This document shows, one piece after another, positions 1 through 14,250 of a DNA stretch of 64,000 bases. The DNA comes from Chiua virens (lineage: Eukaryota; Basidiomycota; Agaricomycetes; Boletales; Boletaceae). The DNA lies in assembly GCA_019787685.1 (NCBI GenBank), contig JAHNUO010000011.1, forward strand, positions 992,001 to 1,056,000, given 5' to 3'. A model generated the notes under the pieces. It was given only the letters and a program-made list of their open reading frames with translations, had not been told where the DNA came from and did not search any database. A program made the translations under genes and the position numbers. The first letter of the stretch is position 1. Each line of letters opens with the position of its first letter.

Positions 1-2691
1 TCGTGCGGAGTCCACGACAGTCTGGGCTTCTTGTCGTCGCTAAGGATCGACTCTCCGCACTTGAGCGCGTCCTTGGCTCAACTGAAGAGGTTGACATCGT
101 AGCGGAGTTGCCAGGTTCCAGACTGGTTGGTCTCAGTTACCGCGGCATTTTCGCATCTGATGCGCCTTCATCGAATTCTTCCGACCTCCATGTCATTCCG
201 GCGGCGCACTGTTACTTCTGATTCTGGGACAGGCTTAGTGCATTGCGCGCCAGCACATGGTGCAGAAGACTATCTTGCTTTTCGTTCACAGGGCCTCCTT
301 AGCTCCGGAATGTTGTGCCATGTGGACGGTCAGGGTAAATTCTCGCGTCATGTGATGGATGTTGTCCACCGGGAGTTGGGAGGCGAATCACTTGCAGGTC
401 TGGAAGTGTTAAAGGGAGGGTCAAAAGCCATCGTAAAGATATTAGAAGACTGCGGCGCACTGTTGGCTGTGGAGAGGATCAAACACAGATACCCTTATGA
501 TTGGAAAACGAACGAGCCAGTCATCGTAACGTGAGGTTCTTAAGAGGCCAGCTGGAGAGAAGCCCAATCTGACTCCCTGTGGTTCTTGCAGAGCAACGTC
601 TCAATGGTTCGCGAATTTGGACAACATCAAGGAAAATGCACTGACTGCGCTCGGAGAGGTAACGTTCTTCCCTCCCACTTGTAAGTGGTTCTGCTGGATT
701 CCTACAGTTAGTGGTTGTAATGCTTTGCAGCCCGGAACCGTCTTGCAGCATTCGTGCGGTCCCGCTCGGAATGGTGCATCTCTCGCCAGCGTGTCTGGGG
801 CGTGCCGATACCATCATTACACCACGTTCCTAGTGGCACTGCCGTCCTGACCCCTGCTTCTCTATCCCACATCTTGGATGTGTTAGACAAAAATGGGGTC
901 AGCTATTGGTGGGATGGACCTGTCGGTGAATTCCTTACTCCAGAACTCGTTGCCGAATACGGCGAGGGTGAATGGAAGAAGGGTACTGATACGATGGACG
1001 TATGGTTTGACAGCGGGACAAGTTGGTCCATGCTAGCCGAGAGAGAAGGAGGGAAGCATCGTGCGGATATCTGTATTGAGGGGTCAGATCAACATCGGGG
1101 ATGGTTCCAGAGTCAACTGCTCACTGCGATTGGTACTGCTGACGACAACACGGTGCCAGTGAGTCCATACGGTACGTTGATCACGCATGGAATGGTGCTC
1201 GACGAGGCTGGGAAGAAGATGAGCAAGTCGCTCGGCAACGTTGTTAGTCCGCTGACGGTCATCAATGGCGGCGCTGTAGGTCATATTTTCGTCATGGATC
1301 GTATTCTTATGGAATCAACACCTTTCAGGACAAGAAGAGAGACCCCGCCTATGGGGCAGATGTCCTTCGCCTCTGGGCAGCGACCGTCGAGTATTGGCGT
1401 GATATGTCTATTGGCCCTACTGTGCTTGCACAGACTGCGGAGTCCATGAGAAAGATACGCAACTCTGCTAGATTTATGCTTGGAAACATCGGTTCGACCG
1501 CTCCGCAAGACAGCGAAACTGCGTCCTGTGGAAAAGAAGGATTTAGGGTTTGGTGCGTATATTCTTGCGTGACGATGTATCGACTACTTACCTTTTAGCA
1601 GGCGGAGCGGTTCGTCATGAATGAGTTGTATAAGCTCGAAAAGACGGCCCTCGAAGGGTATGCAATGTATAACTTCCCTCGAGGTATGTCATTCGTGAGT
1701 CACATAGTATAGCGCTGACGCCGCACTCAAGTTATGGTCGCGTTGACGAATTTTGCCAACATCACGCTTTCGTCTCTATACTTTGATATCACGAAGGATG
1801 TCTTATACGCCAATGATGGTCACAGCATCGAGCGTCGAGTCGTCGTTGACATCCTCGAGCGGGTGAGCATTGAATGCGATTGACATGTACCAAGATGTTG
1901 ACTTGAAATCAGGTATTGCGGACCGTGACATCGGTGCTGGCCCCAGTGCTTCCCTACCTCGCGGAAGAGATACATGCACACCGCGGAGCCAATGCTTCCG
2001 CACGATCTTTCTTTACCCATAAGTGGGAACCACTCGTATGTCCAATCAGTGTCCGCGATATTGACTTGGAAAGTGACACGTGCTTGGTTTTGTTTAGGGT
2101 ATCGAATGGGAAGATCATCAGGCAGAAAAGGACATGGGTCGTTTGTTGACCGTGCGTAACGCTGTGCTATCACTTTTGGAGAAGGCGCGGGGAGACAAGT
2201 ATGCCCACAATACGTGACCTATAGTTTACGCTGACACTATTTTCAGAAAGCTGAAGAGTGCATTGGAGGCGCAAGTGGTGATCACGTTGCCACCCGATGG
2301 CAGGCAGGCTGGAGTTTGTGGAATTGCTACGGCGTGAAGGTGAGCATGGCGATGTCCGCCTGCGTGGTTCCGCTGGCTCAAGTGACTGCAATTAGAAAAC
2401 TTTTTGAAGACGCTCTTCATTGTTTCTGATGTCACATTGACAAACAAGGTTGACGTTCTCTCAAGTCCTTCAACGTGGGGGTATAGCGGTTCATTAATTA
2501 TACCAGGTGCGAGAATCGATCATCGTATGTTACCTGGCAGCTAAGCATCCCCATGGATAGGTTCAGATGCTGAAATTGGCCTTGACATCCGACCAGCTTC
2601 ACTGCATAAGTGTCCTCGTTGCTGGACATTTACGCGGTACGAGCAAGATGAACTCTGTTTGAGGTGTGCGGACGTTGTAGGGAAGCTTTGA
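1..2691 (+). CDS. ISM1: Isoleucyl-tRNA synthetase, mitochondrial type, 5'-truncated by window edge
   Basis: This class I synthetase charges tRNA-Ile, here most likely in the mitochondrion. The window starts inside the editing/catalytic region. Seen in order: HCAPAHGAEDY near 240-275, WCISRQRVWG near 772-801, the DVWFDSG block near 996-1016, and the KMSKS loop at 1216-1230. After the anticodon-binding region comes a C-terminal zinc motif, CPRCW followed by CLRC, at about 2610-2670. That zinc module and the KMSKSLGNVV context are typical of bacterial and mitochondrial IleRS rather than the cytosolic enzyme. Introns of 50-61 nt are clear at 531-591, 681-730 and 1276-1328, with several more downstream. 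The frame jumps by one base near 213, 1520 and 2308 inside conserved sequence; each is repaired by ignoring one base, so assembly indels are more likely than decay. The stop is TGA at 2689-2691. Confidence 0.9.
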
Positions 2692-2845
2692 TTAGTGCAC
2701 ACAAGTAATAGAGCAGTCCAATAGATAATGGCGTAATCTACACCCTAGACGGACACAGTACAGTGAGGCCGTCCACTGGCACGTGACCTTTACCTCGACA
2801 ATTGGGCAAGTTCAATGGTAAGAATTGCAACGTTGAAGTTGTTCG

Positions 2846-5800
2846 ATGGGATCCGAAGGCTTGCAGATAACGATTCCAGGTGATGCTTATACTCATTTTC
2901 GCACTATTTAGCTGCTCATCGTCACGAGAATCGTGTAGACTTGGATGAGGATGATTTCCAAACTACCCCAGTCCCGTTCAGTCGCTCCGGTGTATTTGGG
3001 TTCGGTAGTCCATCTGGACCAGAGTCCCCGACCATCATCACGCCGACAACAGCAATAGCAACCGAAAGAAGCTTCTTTGGTGTACATTCACGAGGCGATT
3101 CTCTTGCTTCAGATGACTCTTTTTTCGAGCAGGCTCCTCGTCGACCTTTTGCACATGCTTCCCAATCATCTGTTGCGACAACCTCCACGTCGATTTCCGC
3201 TGGTGCAGGCCCGCCCTCGTTCAACAAAAAGCCTTCCTTTGCTTCTATCCGAAACGCCTTCAAATCCACTTTGAAGAGCAATGCTGACGTTCCTCCCCTC
3301 CCTACCTTGGATCATCAGGGATACCCAATTTTGAAGAATCCATTCAACAGATCCGCATCGTCGCTCGCCCACTCTATCGCTGCGACCTCGAAACAAGGCA
3401 ACACAGCCAGTCCTCCTTATCAAGGCCCTCGCCCTCCGACGCCCGGCGAATCACGTCCCGCTCGGTCAGCATCTCGTCCGCGCGGCCATTCCGCAGCACG
3501 CTCGCATCATTCCCACTCTGGCTCCGTCTTTTTCGGCTCGGAGAATGGCAGCGATCATGGGCACGGTCATCCATTTGGCCACAACCCAAACCATGGTTTT
3601 AATTTTGGTCACCCTCCAATATCACCGCCTCCCGTCCCGCGTGTCCCTGAGTCACTCGTTACTCGAGGCGACAGTCCAGCTATCTCGGAGGAGGGTGAGA
3701 GCGAAGATCACAGCCTCTCGAAAAGTCCCGCGGAATATGCACTACATGCAGTTTTCATCCGATTCGCTACCCTCGCTGAAGCGAAGATTGATGCGTTTGT
3801 TCGCGAAAGCCCGGTCAGTATCCTTCTCATTTGATATCGTGGCTGCGGATTATGTACCGTTCGCATCTTGTTGAAACACCTTTACTGATACCTGGTTGCC
3901 GTTTAGGAAAACGATCCGATATTGACTGACTTCTTTGGTCCCGCTCTTGATCCACAATTTGACGAGCTGTTGCAATCCCTCGGCAAGATTGCCCAGAAAC
4001 GCGCCAAGAATGTCATTGATGCCATTATGCGCTGGCGCCGGGCTATACGCGATACGCCGCCTAGCCGATTGGGACACCCTCGCATGGCTGAGCGTGGATC
4101 TCTTGCTGCAATTTACGTCATGTGCAGAGCTCTAATCGCTGTGCTTTCAATGCTTCCCCCGAGTGCGCTGAGCGATACGATGGGGTATAGCTTGGAAGAG
4201 ACCTATTTTCGAACAGTTTAAACGACCGCTGCAGAGTATGAACCCCAATTACAAGTTGTGTGCGGAGCTATATGCGGGCGTCTTGGGTTGTTTGGCTGGC
4301 ATAAGGTGGGCTTAAATCTTCTGTTGTCGTGGCAAAACACGCGTATCCTCATGCTCTGGATAATCGTTAACGATGTTCCTTTCGCTCCTCTTTGATGCAG
4401 ATTTCTTAGCGTCACAGATCGGTTTCTCAACGAACTTGCCCCCGTGGCCCACGGACAGATTGCGAAAGACTTGGATACAAAGTACGAGAACCTAGTGAAA
4501 GGCATGAGGTATGTGCAAATCAAAGTAAGTCTGGGTATATAAGCAATACGAGTGGTCATCATGAGAGTCTAATGCAATCAATAGGTTTGGCCCCCCGAAG
4601 CATTCGAAGAAGGCGCTGAATTCATGGAAGCAATGGCGAAATCGTTTGAGAACTCACACGGTCTACGCTTCAAAGTCGCTTTTGCAGAGACCCTCACGCG
4701 GCTATTGCACCCTATCGGCAAGGTGAGAGGAGAGATCTCGTAGTTCATCACATCTAATCGATCATTTCTGCAGGCTGCTCAGGCGGAAGTAAATCATCCG
4801 CAGTGGGAGAAGGCGATTGAGAAGATATATCCTCGTGCAAAAGAAATGATGTCAAAGCCCCGATATTGGCATGTCGCGTATCCGCTCGCAGTAACGGCGC
4901 TATGCGTGGCACCACATCAATTTTTTCTCAAACACTGGATGGCATGCTTTGAGTACGGAATCAGCAAACTGAAGGTGACTTCTCGACTTACTTTGATTGC
5001 TCAGCTTCGTCGCTCATTGGACACCCTATAGGACAAACCGTACCGCATCCCCATCCTGAATGGGATAGTCCGCTTGATTTGGACTTATCTTTACCGTTGT
5101 CAAGAGCCCGCATCTACCAGCACGTCAAAGCTAGATGGACTTCTCAAACACTTCTTCCCGACAGGACGCTCGTCTGTCTTTCCGCCTGAGGAGCATCTCG
5201 AACCGTTCATTTGTGTCGTCCACTTTATTATCTCTCGGTACTTCGAGTATGGCCGCGACTTTTGCTTGGAGCTTCTTCAGGAGTCTACAAACCCAAGCAA
5301 TACATTGGCCCCTGAACGTGTTGGAATTGTGGTGCAGGCGACTCTCTTGACATTACATGGTCTCGAACGCGAGGAACCAACCCCTACATGGCCATCCAGT
5401 GTTGACTTTTCGGCGATACCCTCCTGGGATGATTATCCTTCTTCCTCAGACGTACTTCCGGCTTCCGTGCTCTCAAAACCAGGGATTCAGGAATTTACCG
5501 AGCGTTTTGGTGCGGTGACCTCTACCATCGCAAGAACGTGTTTCAAGGCCGTCGGTCATATGTCCGTTTTTGACGACCAATGGTTACTGGGACGTTCCTC
5601 CGCTTCTGGTAGCGCATCCACTTTTGAAGAATCCCATAACTTGGTGATACGTCGGCATCCAGAAGGGTCCTTCGCGTATCCCAACCATCTGGTTTCACAG
5701 ATTAGCATCTTACAAACGTGCTATCAATCCTGGCCACGATGTTTACACGGCTCATCGATTCCTCTTCCCGACTGTGGTTGATATGCTTATACATGGGGTC

Positions 5801-8800
5801 GTGCATGTCGAACCGCGGGTAGGAGAAGTTGCGGGAGCGGCTTTGAGGAGGTTCATGAAGGACCCAGTATATGCGCCGGCGGTGCTTAAATGCTTCACTG
5901 CGTTTATGTTCGACCCCAAGAATATCGAGCGAGAAGGAAATGGCCATCGGACTCTCCTCGAAAGTGCAAGGTTACTGAACCTTTGGACTGGCGTAGTGGA
6001 GACATGGACTACCGGACTCTCTCAGAAGCCAAAGCAGGACCTGACTGGCAATAATCTACAGGTTCTTCTTCAGCAGGCCGAGGAAATTGCACTTGGTGCA
6101 CTTTTCCTCCTCTCGTACGAACTAATGACCGTCCGCTGTGCTGGCGTCAAGCTGGTGCGCTCTCTCGTTCCGTTGTGCAAAGATCTTGCTTCCGAGGACA
6201 CTTCGACCAACGATCCCTCCCCTTTCTCGTTTATGCACTCGATTCTATTCGAGAACGATACGAAAGAATCTCCCTTCCTTGAAGGATTTGATGAGTTGTT
6301 AGATCGCACGGAGCTAGATCGTCTTCAGCAATGGAGGAGGTCAGCAAAACCAGATTTTCTTCTCCGAATTGCGGACAGCAGCGTAGAGAAAGACCGCAAG
6401 ATTTGGCGTTTCGTCTATCCAGAGTTCATGCGGGCTTCGATGCCGACTTGCAGCAAATTTATCCCGAATTGCAGGGCTGTTATCGAAGCCGCGACGTCAC
6501 GGTATCACCCAATGATGCTTCGACTTGCTGGGATATCTTCCAGCGGTCGCATGTCAGAGCGAGAAGGGTACAGGTTGATCAAGGAGAATATGATCCTTAT
6601 CGACCAGTGGTACGTTTGGACTAGGACTCTCTGTGCTACTGCAGTGGTGTCGGACTGTCGACCTCCGATGACTCAGGCGGGTCGCGAGCACACACGAGCA
6701 CCTTCAGAATCAAACTTTGAACGCGAGAGAATGTCGACGACGCGTTGCCTATTTAAGCACCTGACACCATTCTTGGACGTGGACTATACTCCATTCCGAG
6801 ATGCTGCTGTGCTGTCTATCAGTGCATTCCCTCTCGAAGGGTATCCTCAACTCCTCGAGGATCTTAATCTCTTCACGACTCGTCAATTTTATGATGAAGG
6901 TCGCACCAAACCAGGTTCGCCCGCAAGGGGAATCCGCACTCGTCGTTCAGCTCGTCTACATTCAGCAGTCGGTCGGATATACTACCTCACCGCCCCTTAC
7001 CTCCATTCTCTGAAGTCGTCGAGCAAACAAGACGCTCTGTACCAGGCGCTCAAGTTCGTTAGGAATACACAAGCATTCCTATTCGCACCCGAGAACCGTG
7101 ATCATTATTCTTTGCAGCGACTACGGCGCTATTTCTGTGGCCTGGTTGAACGTCTTTTCGACGATTCGGGAGATCTTTCTGGGCTGGATAATTCCATCTC
7201 CCCTAACATTCACCTGTCTCTCTACCGCATGTGTGAAGAATGGTGTCAAATAGGAACCCAGAATGAATCTGCCAAAACAAGGTTCATTTTGATGCAAAGG
7301 GCTGCGGCCGCAGCTATAAAGGACCCTGAGGCAGAGTCGGATGCTGGCGAGCGATTTCAACATGAAACCAAATTATTGTCACATGCATCTATCGGTGCCA
7401 TGTCGTCTCTTTGCGTGAGTATTAATTCTTAGTCGGCCGTCATACTTCATTAACCGGATCTCGTAGCAAAAGGCTTATCGTCCGCCCGACACGGTGGAAC
7501 TAACCTCTCCGATCGAACGCCCCGTCGTAGACCCTCCCAAATCGCTTGAAGCTGTTCAAGTTCTAGACCGAATTCAGGCTGTATTTGAGGATGCTCAACC
7601 CCTACTGGTGACCTCTGCCAAGTAAGCCCCCTTGTTCCTCGCGAGTTATATTTGACATGTCTAACCGTTGTATCTACACGTCAGAAAAGCACTACAGTCT
7701 CTCCTTGTCTTACCCGAGCCAGGAGCCGGTTTACTAGCAGACGTCCTCTGCCGAGGGTTCTGCCATGCCACAGCCAGTACACTGAGCAGCGCCGCGTTTT
7801 TCGACGCCATCGTGGACGTGGTCTGCATTGCACCTAGCCATTCTTTCACGTTTGCGCAGGTCATCTGCCTTGGGTTGGCGAACCTATGTCACGGGGATGT
7901 CACCATACGGCGATATGCGTTCAATACTCTTGTTGCTGCTCATGAGCAGCGTGCTGGCGTGATTGCCATGGCCGAGTTCGAGACAATGGTGGCCAATAGT
8001 ACCCCGAGCGTTTATCTCCAAGCTCATCGACTCGTTGGAGAATGTCTTGCAGGGGAACATCCAGAACAGGCTTTCGAAGTCCTCGCAGAAGTCACCGCAC
8101 TGCTCTCACGTGTCCACCGTCTCGGCAATGAGAGAGTCTGTCATCTCATGCTGCAAGGCTTGGAGTATTGGGTGCCAAATCTTGAGATCACTGCATCTGA
8201 CCCATCGAAGTTGACGTTAACGTCAAGGGGCAGTCTGGTTGCGTACCACCTGCTCGCTCTTACCAAGCGATTTAGTGAGGCACAACCTGAACAAATCGCC
8301 GCGATCTGGGCTCGGCTTGTCGAAGTACCAGAGCCACTATCTGGGCGAGCTGTCGCGTCCTTCTTGATCAACGAGTCCCTCAAGGTTTCTACGACCGCTT
8401 TCGTCAAGTGTGCGTCCGAGGTTGTTGCATGCTTGTCTCGTTCAGCGGCGGGTGTACAAATATTTCAGGAACTCTGCAGCGTTTGTGGGCCAGAACGGAT
8501 GCTACCCACGTTTGAGCACCGGCTGGAGCACCCGAATCCAGCGGAACTCGAGCTGTGGTCTGATCTTGACGTACTATTCGCGGATGATCAACCCCGCCAA
8601 CTCCTAGGTTCCTGCTCAGTACGCGATGGTCTACATTGGCTCTGTCTCGCTCGAACGTATGTGGACACATCATGAACAGATACCTGTCATCCTTTCGGCC
8701 GTCCTTTCTCATCTGGATCATCGGGTCACGATGCTGCGGTCAACTGCACGTCGTATGCTGTTTCATCTGATGCGAGCTTGCGTGCCCCGGTTCCCCTCAA

Positions 8801-10546
8801 CAACCGACAAGGTGGGACAGTCTACTCGGGCGTCTCTGCTGTCCATCATCGCGAGTATGGAGGGCCAAGGAGATTCCCTCTTCTGGTCGGAAAGTGATAC
8901 AGACAACGTGGTCATACCTCGGATGAAATACAGTCGTTGATCAAGTGGTGTCTGTCATTGGGCCATTCGTCCCGGACCTGGAGAAGAACCTAGCTGCGCT
9001 AACGATCTCCTACGTTGAACATTGCCACATCCGCAGCATCGCCAGGCGATCTCTTCAGGTGTTCCAGCTACTGAACGTTCCTCTCTCGCAGGACGTCCTC
9101 GGGCATATCCTTAGTCGCCTGTGCTCAACGATAAGTGACTGATGAGACAGAGCTCCGCCACTTTGCTGAGGCGATCGTGTCCACCCTTACGGTCTCTGTG
9201 GCTTCGGATGACCTCAATCCTGCGCTCCTTCCTCGTCTCTTCTGGGCAACCGCATCGTGTCTCATGACGGTTGTTGAATCTGAATTTACCGCGGCGGTCA
9301 AACTCTTGACTGTTTTGCTTGGCAAGTTGGATTTGGAAAATCCCGAGTTCGTCGAGTCGGTGCTCGCTCAGCGTCCAGAGTCTTGGGACAGTGGCATATA
9401 CGGTCTACAAACATCCCTTCTTAGCGGTTTGCGCTCAGCCACCACCATGGTCAGCACTTTTACGGCCCTTCAACAGCTCACCAGAATCGCGGACTCGCGA
9501 TTGATCGAACCCACCGATCGTCGTCTCTGTGACCTTTTCGCCCTCTCCCTTCCATGGTGTTTGCATTCCTATGACTAGCGACCATCGTGACCCTACCCTC
9601 GACGACTTCTGTACTTCCATTGCCATCCTTGCTTCACAGGAAGGCCGGGACACTATCTCTCGTATAATGACCTCCTTTGTCAAGAATCGCTTCCGCACCA
9701 AGGATGACTTCCTTCGACAATCTATCAATGGGCTTCGCGAATATTATTCAGCTACACGATGGTCGGACATAGCCACGCTCTTCTGGGCCTTGTGCTCAAT
9801 AAGGGGAACTGGGTCCGCATTCACACGATGCAAGTGTTGAAGGCATTCTTTCAGCAACGTGATCCGCGCAATCCGCAGCACTCGCTCACAACCGAACATC
9901 TCATGCCGTTACTGCGACTTGTCGAGGGCGATTTGGCTGCTCAAGCACTTGACGTTCTCGAAGAGCCCACAAAGGTATCAGGGGGACAAAACTCGCGCAA
10001 CGTTCTTCGGATGAGCATGCATACCTCGATGAAACCCACACCTGTAGATGAAGGAGATATCTTTGGCGTTCCGGAAGATTCGGGATGGTGTATCCCTCGG
10101 GCCAAATCACGACGATCTCTTTGCAGGAACAACATGATGGCGGTGGCCCAAACGTGCATCGGGGGTGCTCTGCGTTCATCACATATCGATCTAGAGTCGC
10201 GCTCCCAGATCATGACCTTCACCGACGGACTGGATGAGGACCTCGGTGTACTCGTGCAGGACCTGCACGAGCTGAGCGAGTTCTTCCAGAACATGAAACC
10301 TCAGCCGCGTGTGTTGGTACCGAGTCAGCAACTGGAGGAACGCGTCGCGTCCATCATTGCGCGGTCGACGGACGAATCGAGTGACGATCCTCAGACACCG
10401 TTTGCAGACGTGTTTCATATCGGCAAACCGAATGAGTACTCGAACGAATCTGGGGAGATAGTGGGTCTGATTCAGAGCTGGATGCATTTGTTTTTGATTC
10501 GCCGACGTTTTACCGGACTGCTCCGAATGGCCGGGGACTCGACTAG
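2846..10546 (+). CDS. TAO3: Cell morphogenesis protein of the Furry/Mor2/Tao3 (PAG1) family
   Basis: This family comprises very large scaffold proteins that act with NDR kinases (the RAM/MOR network) in polarised growth. The chosen start is ATG 2846; a 59-nt intron (2880-2938) then gives ITIPD-LDEDDFQT. A Ser/Pro/His-rich, probably disordered region (to about 3810) precedes the conserved N-terminal domain (DFFGPALDPQFDELLQ, RAKNVIDAIMRWRR, then WHVAYPLAVTALC). Later blocks include VVDMLIHGVVHVEPRVGEVAG (about 5777-5840) and helical repeats typical of the family. The protein would exceed 2,300 residues, the expected size class. Short introns interrupt the first 5 kb. The reading frame slips by one base near 4203, 5696, 8608, 8936, 9137, 9573, 9785 and 10460. 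Both sides of each slip are recognisably the same protein, so a sequence with indels is preferred over a pseudogene. With the last correction the end reads RTAPNGRGLD, stop TAG 10544-10546. The gene begins only 154 bp after the IleRS stop. Confidence 0.85.
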
Positions 10547-10823
10547 ATGTTCATTGTATTACTTATCGCTGTCATGTTTTACCTTTGAACTGGACTACAG
10601 CTCGTACGTATGATGTAATTGTACATACTTATGTTTGGTGCAATCGTTGTACTAAAGATAAATTTTGCACGTTTGAAAAACGTGTTGGCATGGTGACGTC
10701 ATGGTCTCCACCACACTTAGGCGAGCCTCACCCTAACCTCCACCTCTGGCCTCGGAGGCTCGTAACGAATTCAAGTTAGTATTACACAGTCAAGGAGACC
10801 TGCAGACAAAACTTGACTTAAAA
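10547..10823. other. Intergenic spacer
   Basis: This short spacer separates the Tao3-like gene from the DUF4336-like gene. It is probably a 3' UTR plus promoter, and no gene is visible. Confidence 0.5.
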
Positions 10824-12025
10824 ATGGGAGATACTATTATCCGCGAGGTAAGGCCATTCTACTCCCAAAACGATAACTCATGCTACAGTGGCGAAACAGG
10901 TTACCAAAGATGTTTGGACCTTCTCCCGGTTTGTTCTTCATCGAGCGAACCAACTTGCCAATTTATCCTATCAGTCCAGTCCGTTTGCTCGATATGGCTT
11001 GTTCCCTATTGGCGGACGATCAACCGCGATCAAATTAAGGGATGGGGGCGTTTGGGTGCTTGCTTCCACCCCCTTGGACCACGAGACGAAAACGAAGATT
11101 AATGAGCTTGGTCCAGTCAAGTGTGTCGTGTTCTGTTTTATTTTGTCGATGGTACTCAGACAGCTCTACCCAGGTACATCATCAACCCGGACAGTGTGCA
11201 CCACCTGTATTTGTTGGAGTTCAAAATGGCGTACCCTAGTGCAAAGGTCATTGGAGTGGAAGACACGATCACGAGGATGAATGAAAAGTCGTTTGCGTTT
11301 GATGGAAGTAAGTGTTTTCTTTCGTTGTGATTCCTGTGATCGCACTCCTACCTTTGTCATCAGTCTGGGGTCGCGATCCGCCTAATACGCAATATGGCTT
11401 TGAAAACGATGTAAGTTGGCGCAGCGTATCTTGTATCTGATGGATGAATCCCATGTACGACTTTACAAGATCAAACACTGGTACGTCCACCATGAACAGA
11501 TTTAGATCGCCACGAGCAAGGACTCAGCGAATCCTAGCTACTTCTCTGGTATCAGAAACAAAGACGTAGCTTTCCTTCACACCCCTTCTAGATCTCTCAT
11601 TCAAGCAGACCTATTGTTTAATCTACCAGCAACAGAGCAAGTGAGCCCTTGTATTTCGTTCAGTGGGCGATCCGCCGACTAACCTTCCTACTAGTATTCG
11701 AGATGTTCAAAATGGATTCCTCAAGCAACGTTGAAGCCGGGCTCATGGGCTCATCAGAAAGTCCTTCACGGTGTCACCACTGATGCGGAGTGAGTGGTGG
11801 AGTTATGGGGCTTGTTCGCTTTTGACCAGCAATAACAGGGCGATGAAGCGCGATGCCAAGACGGTGGCTTCGTGGGATTTTGACCGTATAATCCCTTGTC
11901 ATGGGGTGAGCACTGGCCATGGGTTCAACCGGGCAATCAATTGCTTACATCCTTTCGACTAGGATGTTATCGAACGAGGTGGGAACAAGGCATGGCGAGC
12001 AGCCTACCAATTCTTTATCGACTAG
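10824..12025 (+). CDS. DUF4336-like (metallo-hydrolase-fold-like) protein
   Basis: A small multi-exon gene. Splicing gives blocks such as VTKDVWTFSRPFARYGLFPIGG, RSTAIKLRDGGVWVLASTPL, then YIINPDSVHHLYLLEF and YPSAKVIGVEDT. Further on come the acidic-histidine block IQADLLFNLPATEQYS and the C-terminal IIPCHGDVIERGGNKAWRAA, with the stop at 12023-12025. This order resembles fungal DUF4336 proteins, which look like degenerate beta-lactamase-fold hydrolases; catalytic activity is unproven. Clear introns include those ending before SRPFARYG, before KYIINPD and before the DVIERGG terminal exon. The exact 5' end is uncertain: ATG 10824 followed by a GTAAGG donor gives the wrong phase for the next exon, so the true first exon or donor may differ. 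No frame break is seen further downstream. Confidence 0.6.
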
Positions 12026-14249
12026 TAGATACGATTGGTACTTTCTGCAACGTTTTATTTATGGGGCTGCGTTAATAACTTTGTATTTATGTAACTATCC
12101 GACTGTTTTAAAAGCCTTCGCTATAGTCAATGTTACCGAATACGCCTGGCTGACTTCGCTGGGGCCTCACAGTGCTTACATAAGCAAATGTCCGCCCGAA
12201 TTCGAGTATCAGCACTCAGCGCTAAGTCCTCGTATCCCTCTGACCAGAAGGTGGAGTTGGCGTACCACTACCCACAAACTATTGTCCCGTGGGGTACGAG
12301 TATCCGGTTTGAGATATGCCACCATAACCAATGCGGGGAACTCCTTGATTCAAAGTTACAAACACCGATTCAGAGCATTCTCCGTTGTCCATGCCAGTGA
12401 CATCGTCGGTCCTCCAATGACTTGGATTGAAGACTCCAAGATTACTCAAAGTGCGAACAAGACCTGATGGCCCAGGGGCATTTTGCGAGTGAAGAATGTC
12501 TAACAAGGTGCCGCGTGAGTACATAGCACAATGTTGCGCCATGGGAACGAACACCTTGAAGGCGATCATCAAGATAACTGTTCATACAGAGGTCAGTACT
12601 ATTCAACTTGAATATCATCCGCTCTTTTCATGCGACAGTGAAGTTATGCCCAACACTAGCACGAGAGTCACTTCGGATTCCACTGACAGATCGTCTGAAA
12701 TAAGTGTTTCATCCTCGTCGTGACGGTGTATCATACTAATCCTGAAGGGTAACACTACGTCCTAACAACAAATTACATCTTTGGCTGTCTGAGAACGTTT
12801 GGCATCTGGGACATGCAAACGAAGTTTACCAGAAGCCACTGCCATTCGTCTAAATGGCCTCATTGGATCTTCCCCGTGTCACCTGCTTTACGGGATTCTG
12901 ATCGCGTAGCATTAGAAGAATCACGTAGTGCTTTGTGTACTGGTTCGTACCCTTCGTCGGTCCCCTTGCTCAACAACCCGCGCATTTAGCTTCGCGAACA
13001 TTGTGCACAGTAGCGTATTCTGCACGCAAACACGTCGAACAATCTGCATTCCCAAATGCATTGCTTTACTTAAAGGCGAGTAAATCGTGCTCGAGTCCTG
13101 TACATCTCAGTCCACTTTCAGCAAACATCTTCATTATACTACGCAATACTCCATGGATTCACAGTGCGAACGAGCAGCTGCCAAACATTCGTACAGCGGC
13201 AACTGCGAAAGTGGATAGTAGTGTTGGAAGGTGGTCATGGGATCTGTGGAACTTGTCCACGCTAAGGCAACTCGTCGTCGGGAAGAACAGAACAGTTCGA
13301 TCCTAACAATGTAGTGACATGCTCAACGATGTTGCATAGTAGTCCTGCCGGGCGGGTCGGGATTTGTGCCACCCACATGTAATTAACTTCCTCGATGTAA
13401 GTCTTCCCTGTAGGAAAAGCGCTGCCATGACAAGTCAGAACAAGAAAAGGTTTGCTATCTTCGCTCATGCTTATCGCCGAAGCGTGAGCACGTGTTGGCG
13501 GGAGAAGGATTTGTTGCCATTGCGAACGACTTAATTAGGCTAACCGAGTGCTCGGTGTTAGTTTGGATATCCTTCGTCACGCGCAGGTCAATCTGTATAT
13601 GCCATCACTGCGGCTGGCCAGAGCCTGGATGCAAGTTAGTTGGTCATTATAAGGACTTGAAGATGTACAAACGTCTGTGGTTATTCAAACATCCCCAGAG
13701 TCATCGGTGCCGGTCGGATTCCACAATGGATCACAAACCTGGTGAAAAATGGACGAACAAATTGATGTGAGCCGCAGGGCGAATGATGCAAGCCGCGATA
13801 TCACCAATGTCACTTTTTACTGCATTACTCTTGCATACCAGTTAGACACAAAGCACGTCTTGACGCATGTATTTGCATCAAGAAGGGCTTTGTCACCTAT
13901 GCAAGGGATAATCGCCAGGATTGTCATTTGAAATTCAAATAAACAGCCAAAGGCAGGGCCGGCAATATGGACGCGGACACAGATACGGCGAATCGCAAGA
14001 TCTAGGGTTGGGTCTCCAAATGTTGAGAAAATTCAAGGTGTTTTCTGCGCGATGCTCACCAGACTACAAAAGAGGGCGTGCTTAGGCCAAGTACGCTGCA
14101 TTAGTAAGTAAGCTCGTTAACAGGAAGATGGCGAACCCTATTTTCCCAGCGACAATCCCAAAGTCTGGGGTAAGAAGAATGTGAAGAGAACAGGGTCCTG
14201 AGTCCGACTCACGTGTGATAAAGCAATGGATCGCGTGAGGCAGGTTCAT
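12026..14249. other. Gene-poor stretch
   Basis: Only short open frames without recognisable domains occur on either strand. The longer ones (12188-12400 plus, 12935-13306 plus, 13262-13468 minus) show no chain of consistent splice sites and no family signature. This could be intergenic sequence or decayed genes. Confidence 0.45.
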
Positions 14250-14250
14250 A

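Noticed and set aside
2880..2911. A 32-nt first intron in the Tao3-like gene
   Set aside because: A later acceptor at 2938 gives a normal 59-nt intron and the better joint ITIPD-LDEDDF.
5643..5700. A 58-nt intron (GTGATACG...TTCACAG) to explain the frame change near 5696 of the Tao3-like gene
   Set aside because: Removing it does not put the two flanking frames in register, and it would delete sequence that looks conserved (VIRRHPEGSFAYP). A one-base indel is simpler.
12188..13306. Short plus-strand open frames after the DUF4336-like gene
   Set aside because: No shared frame, no convincing donors or acceptors, and no domain.
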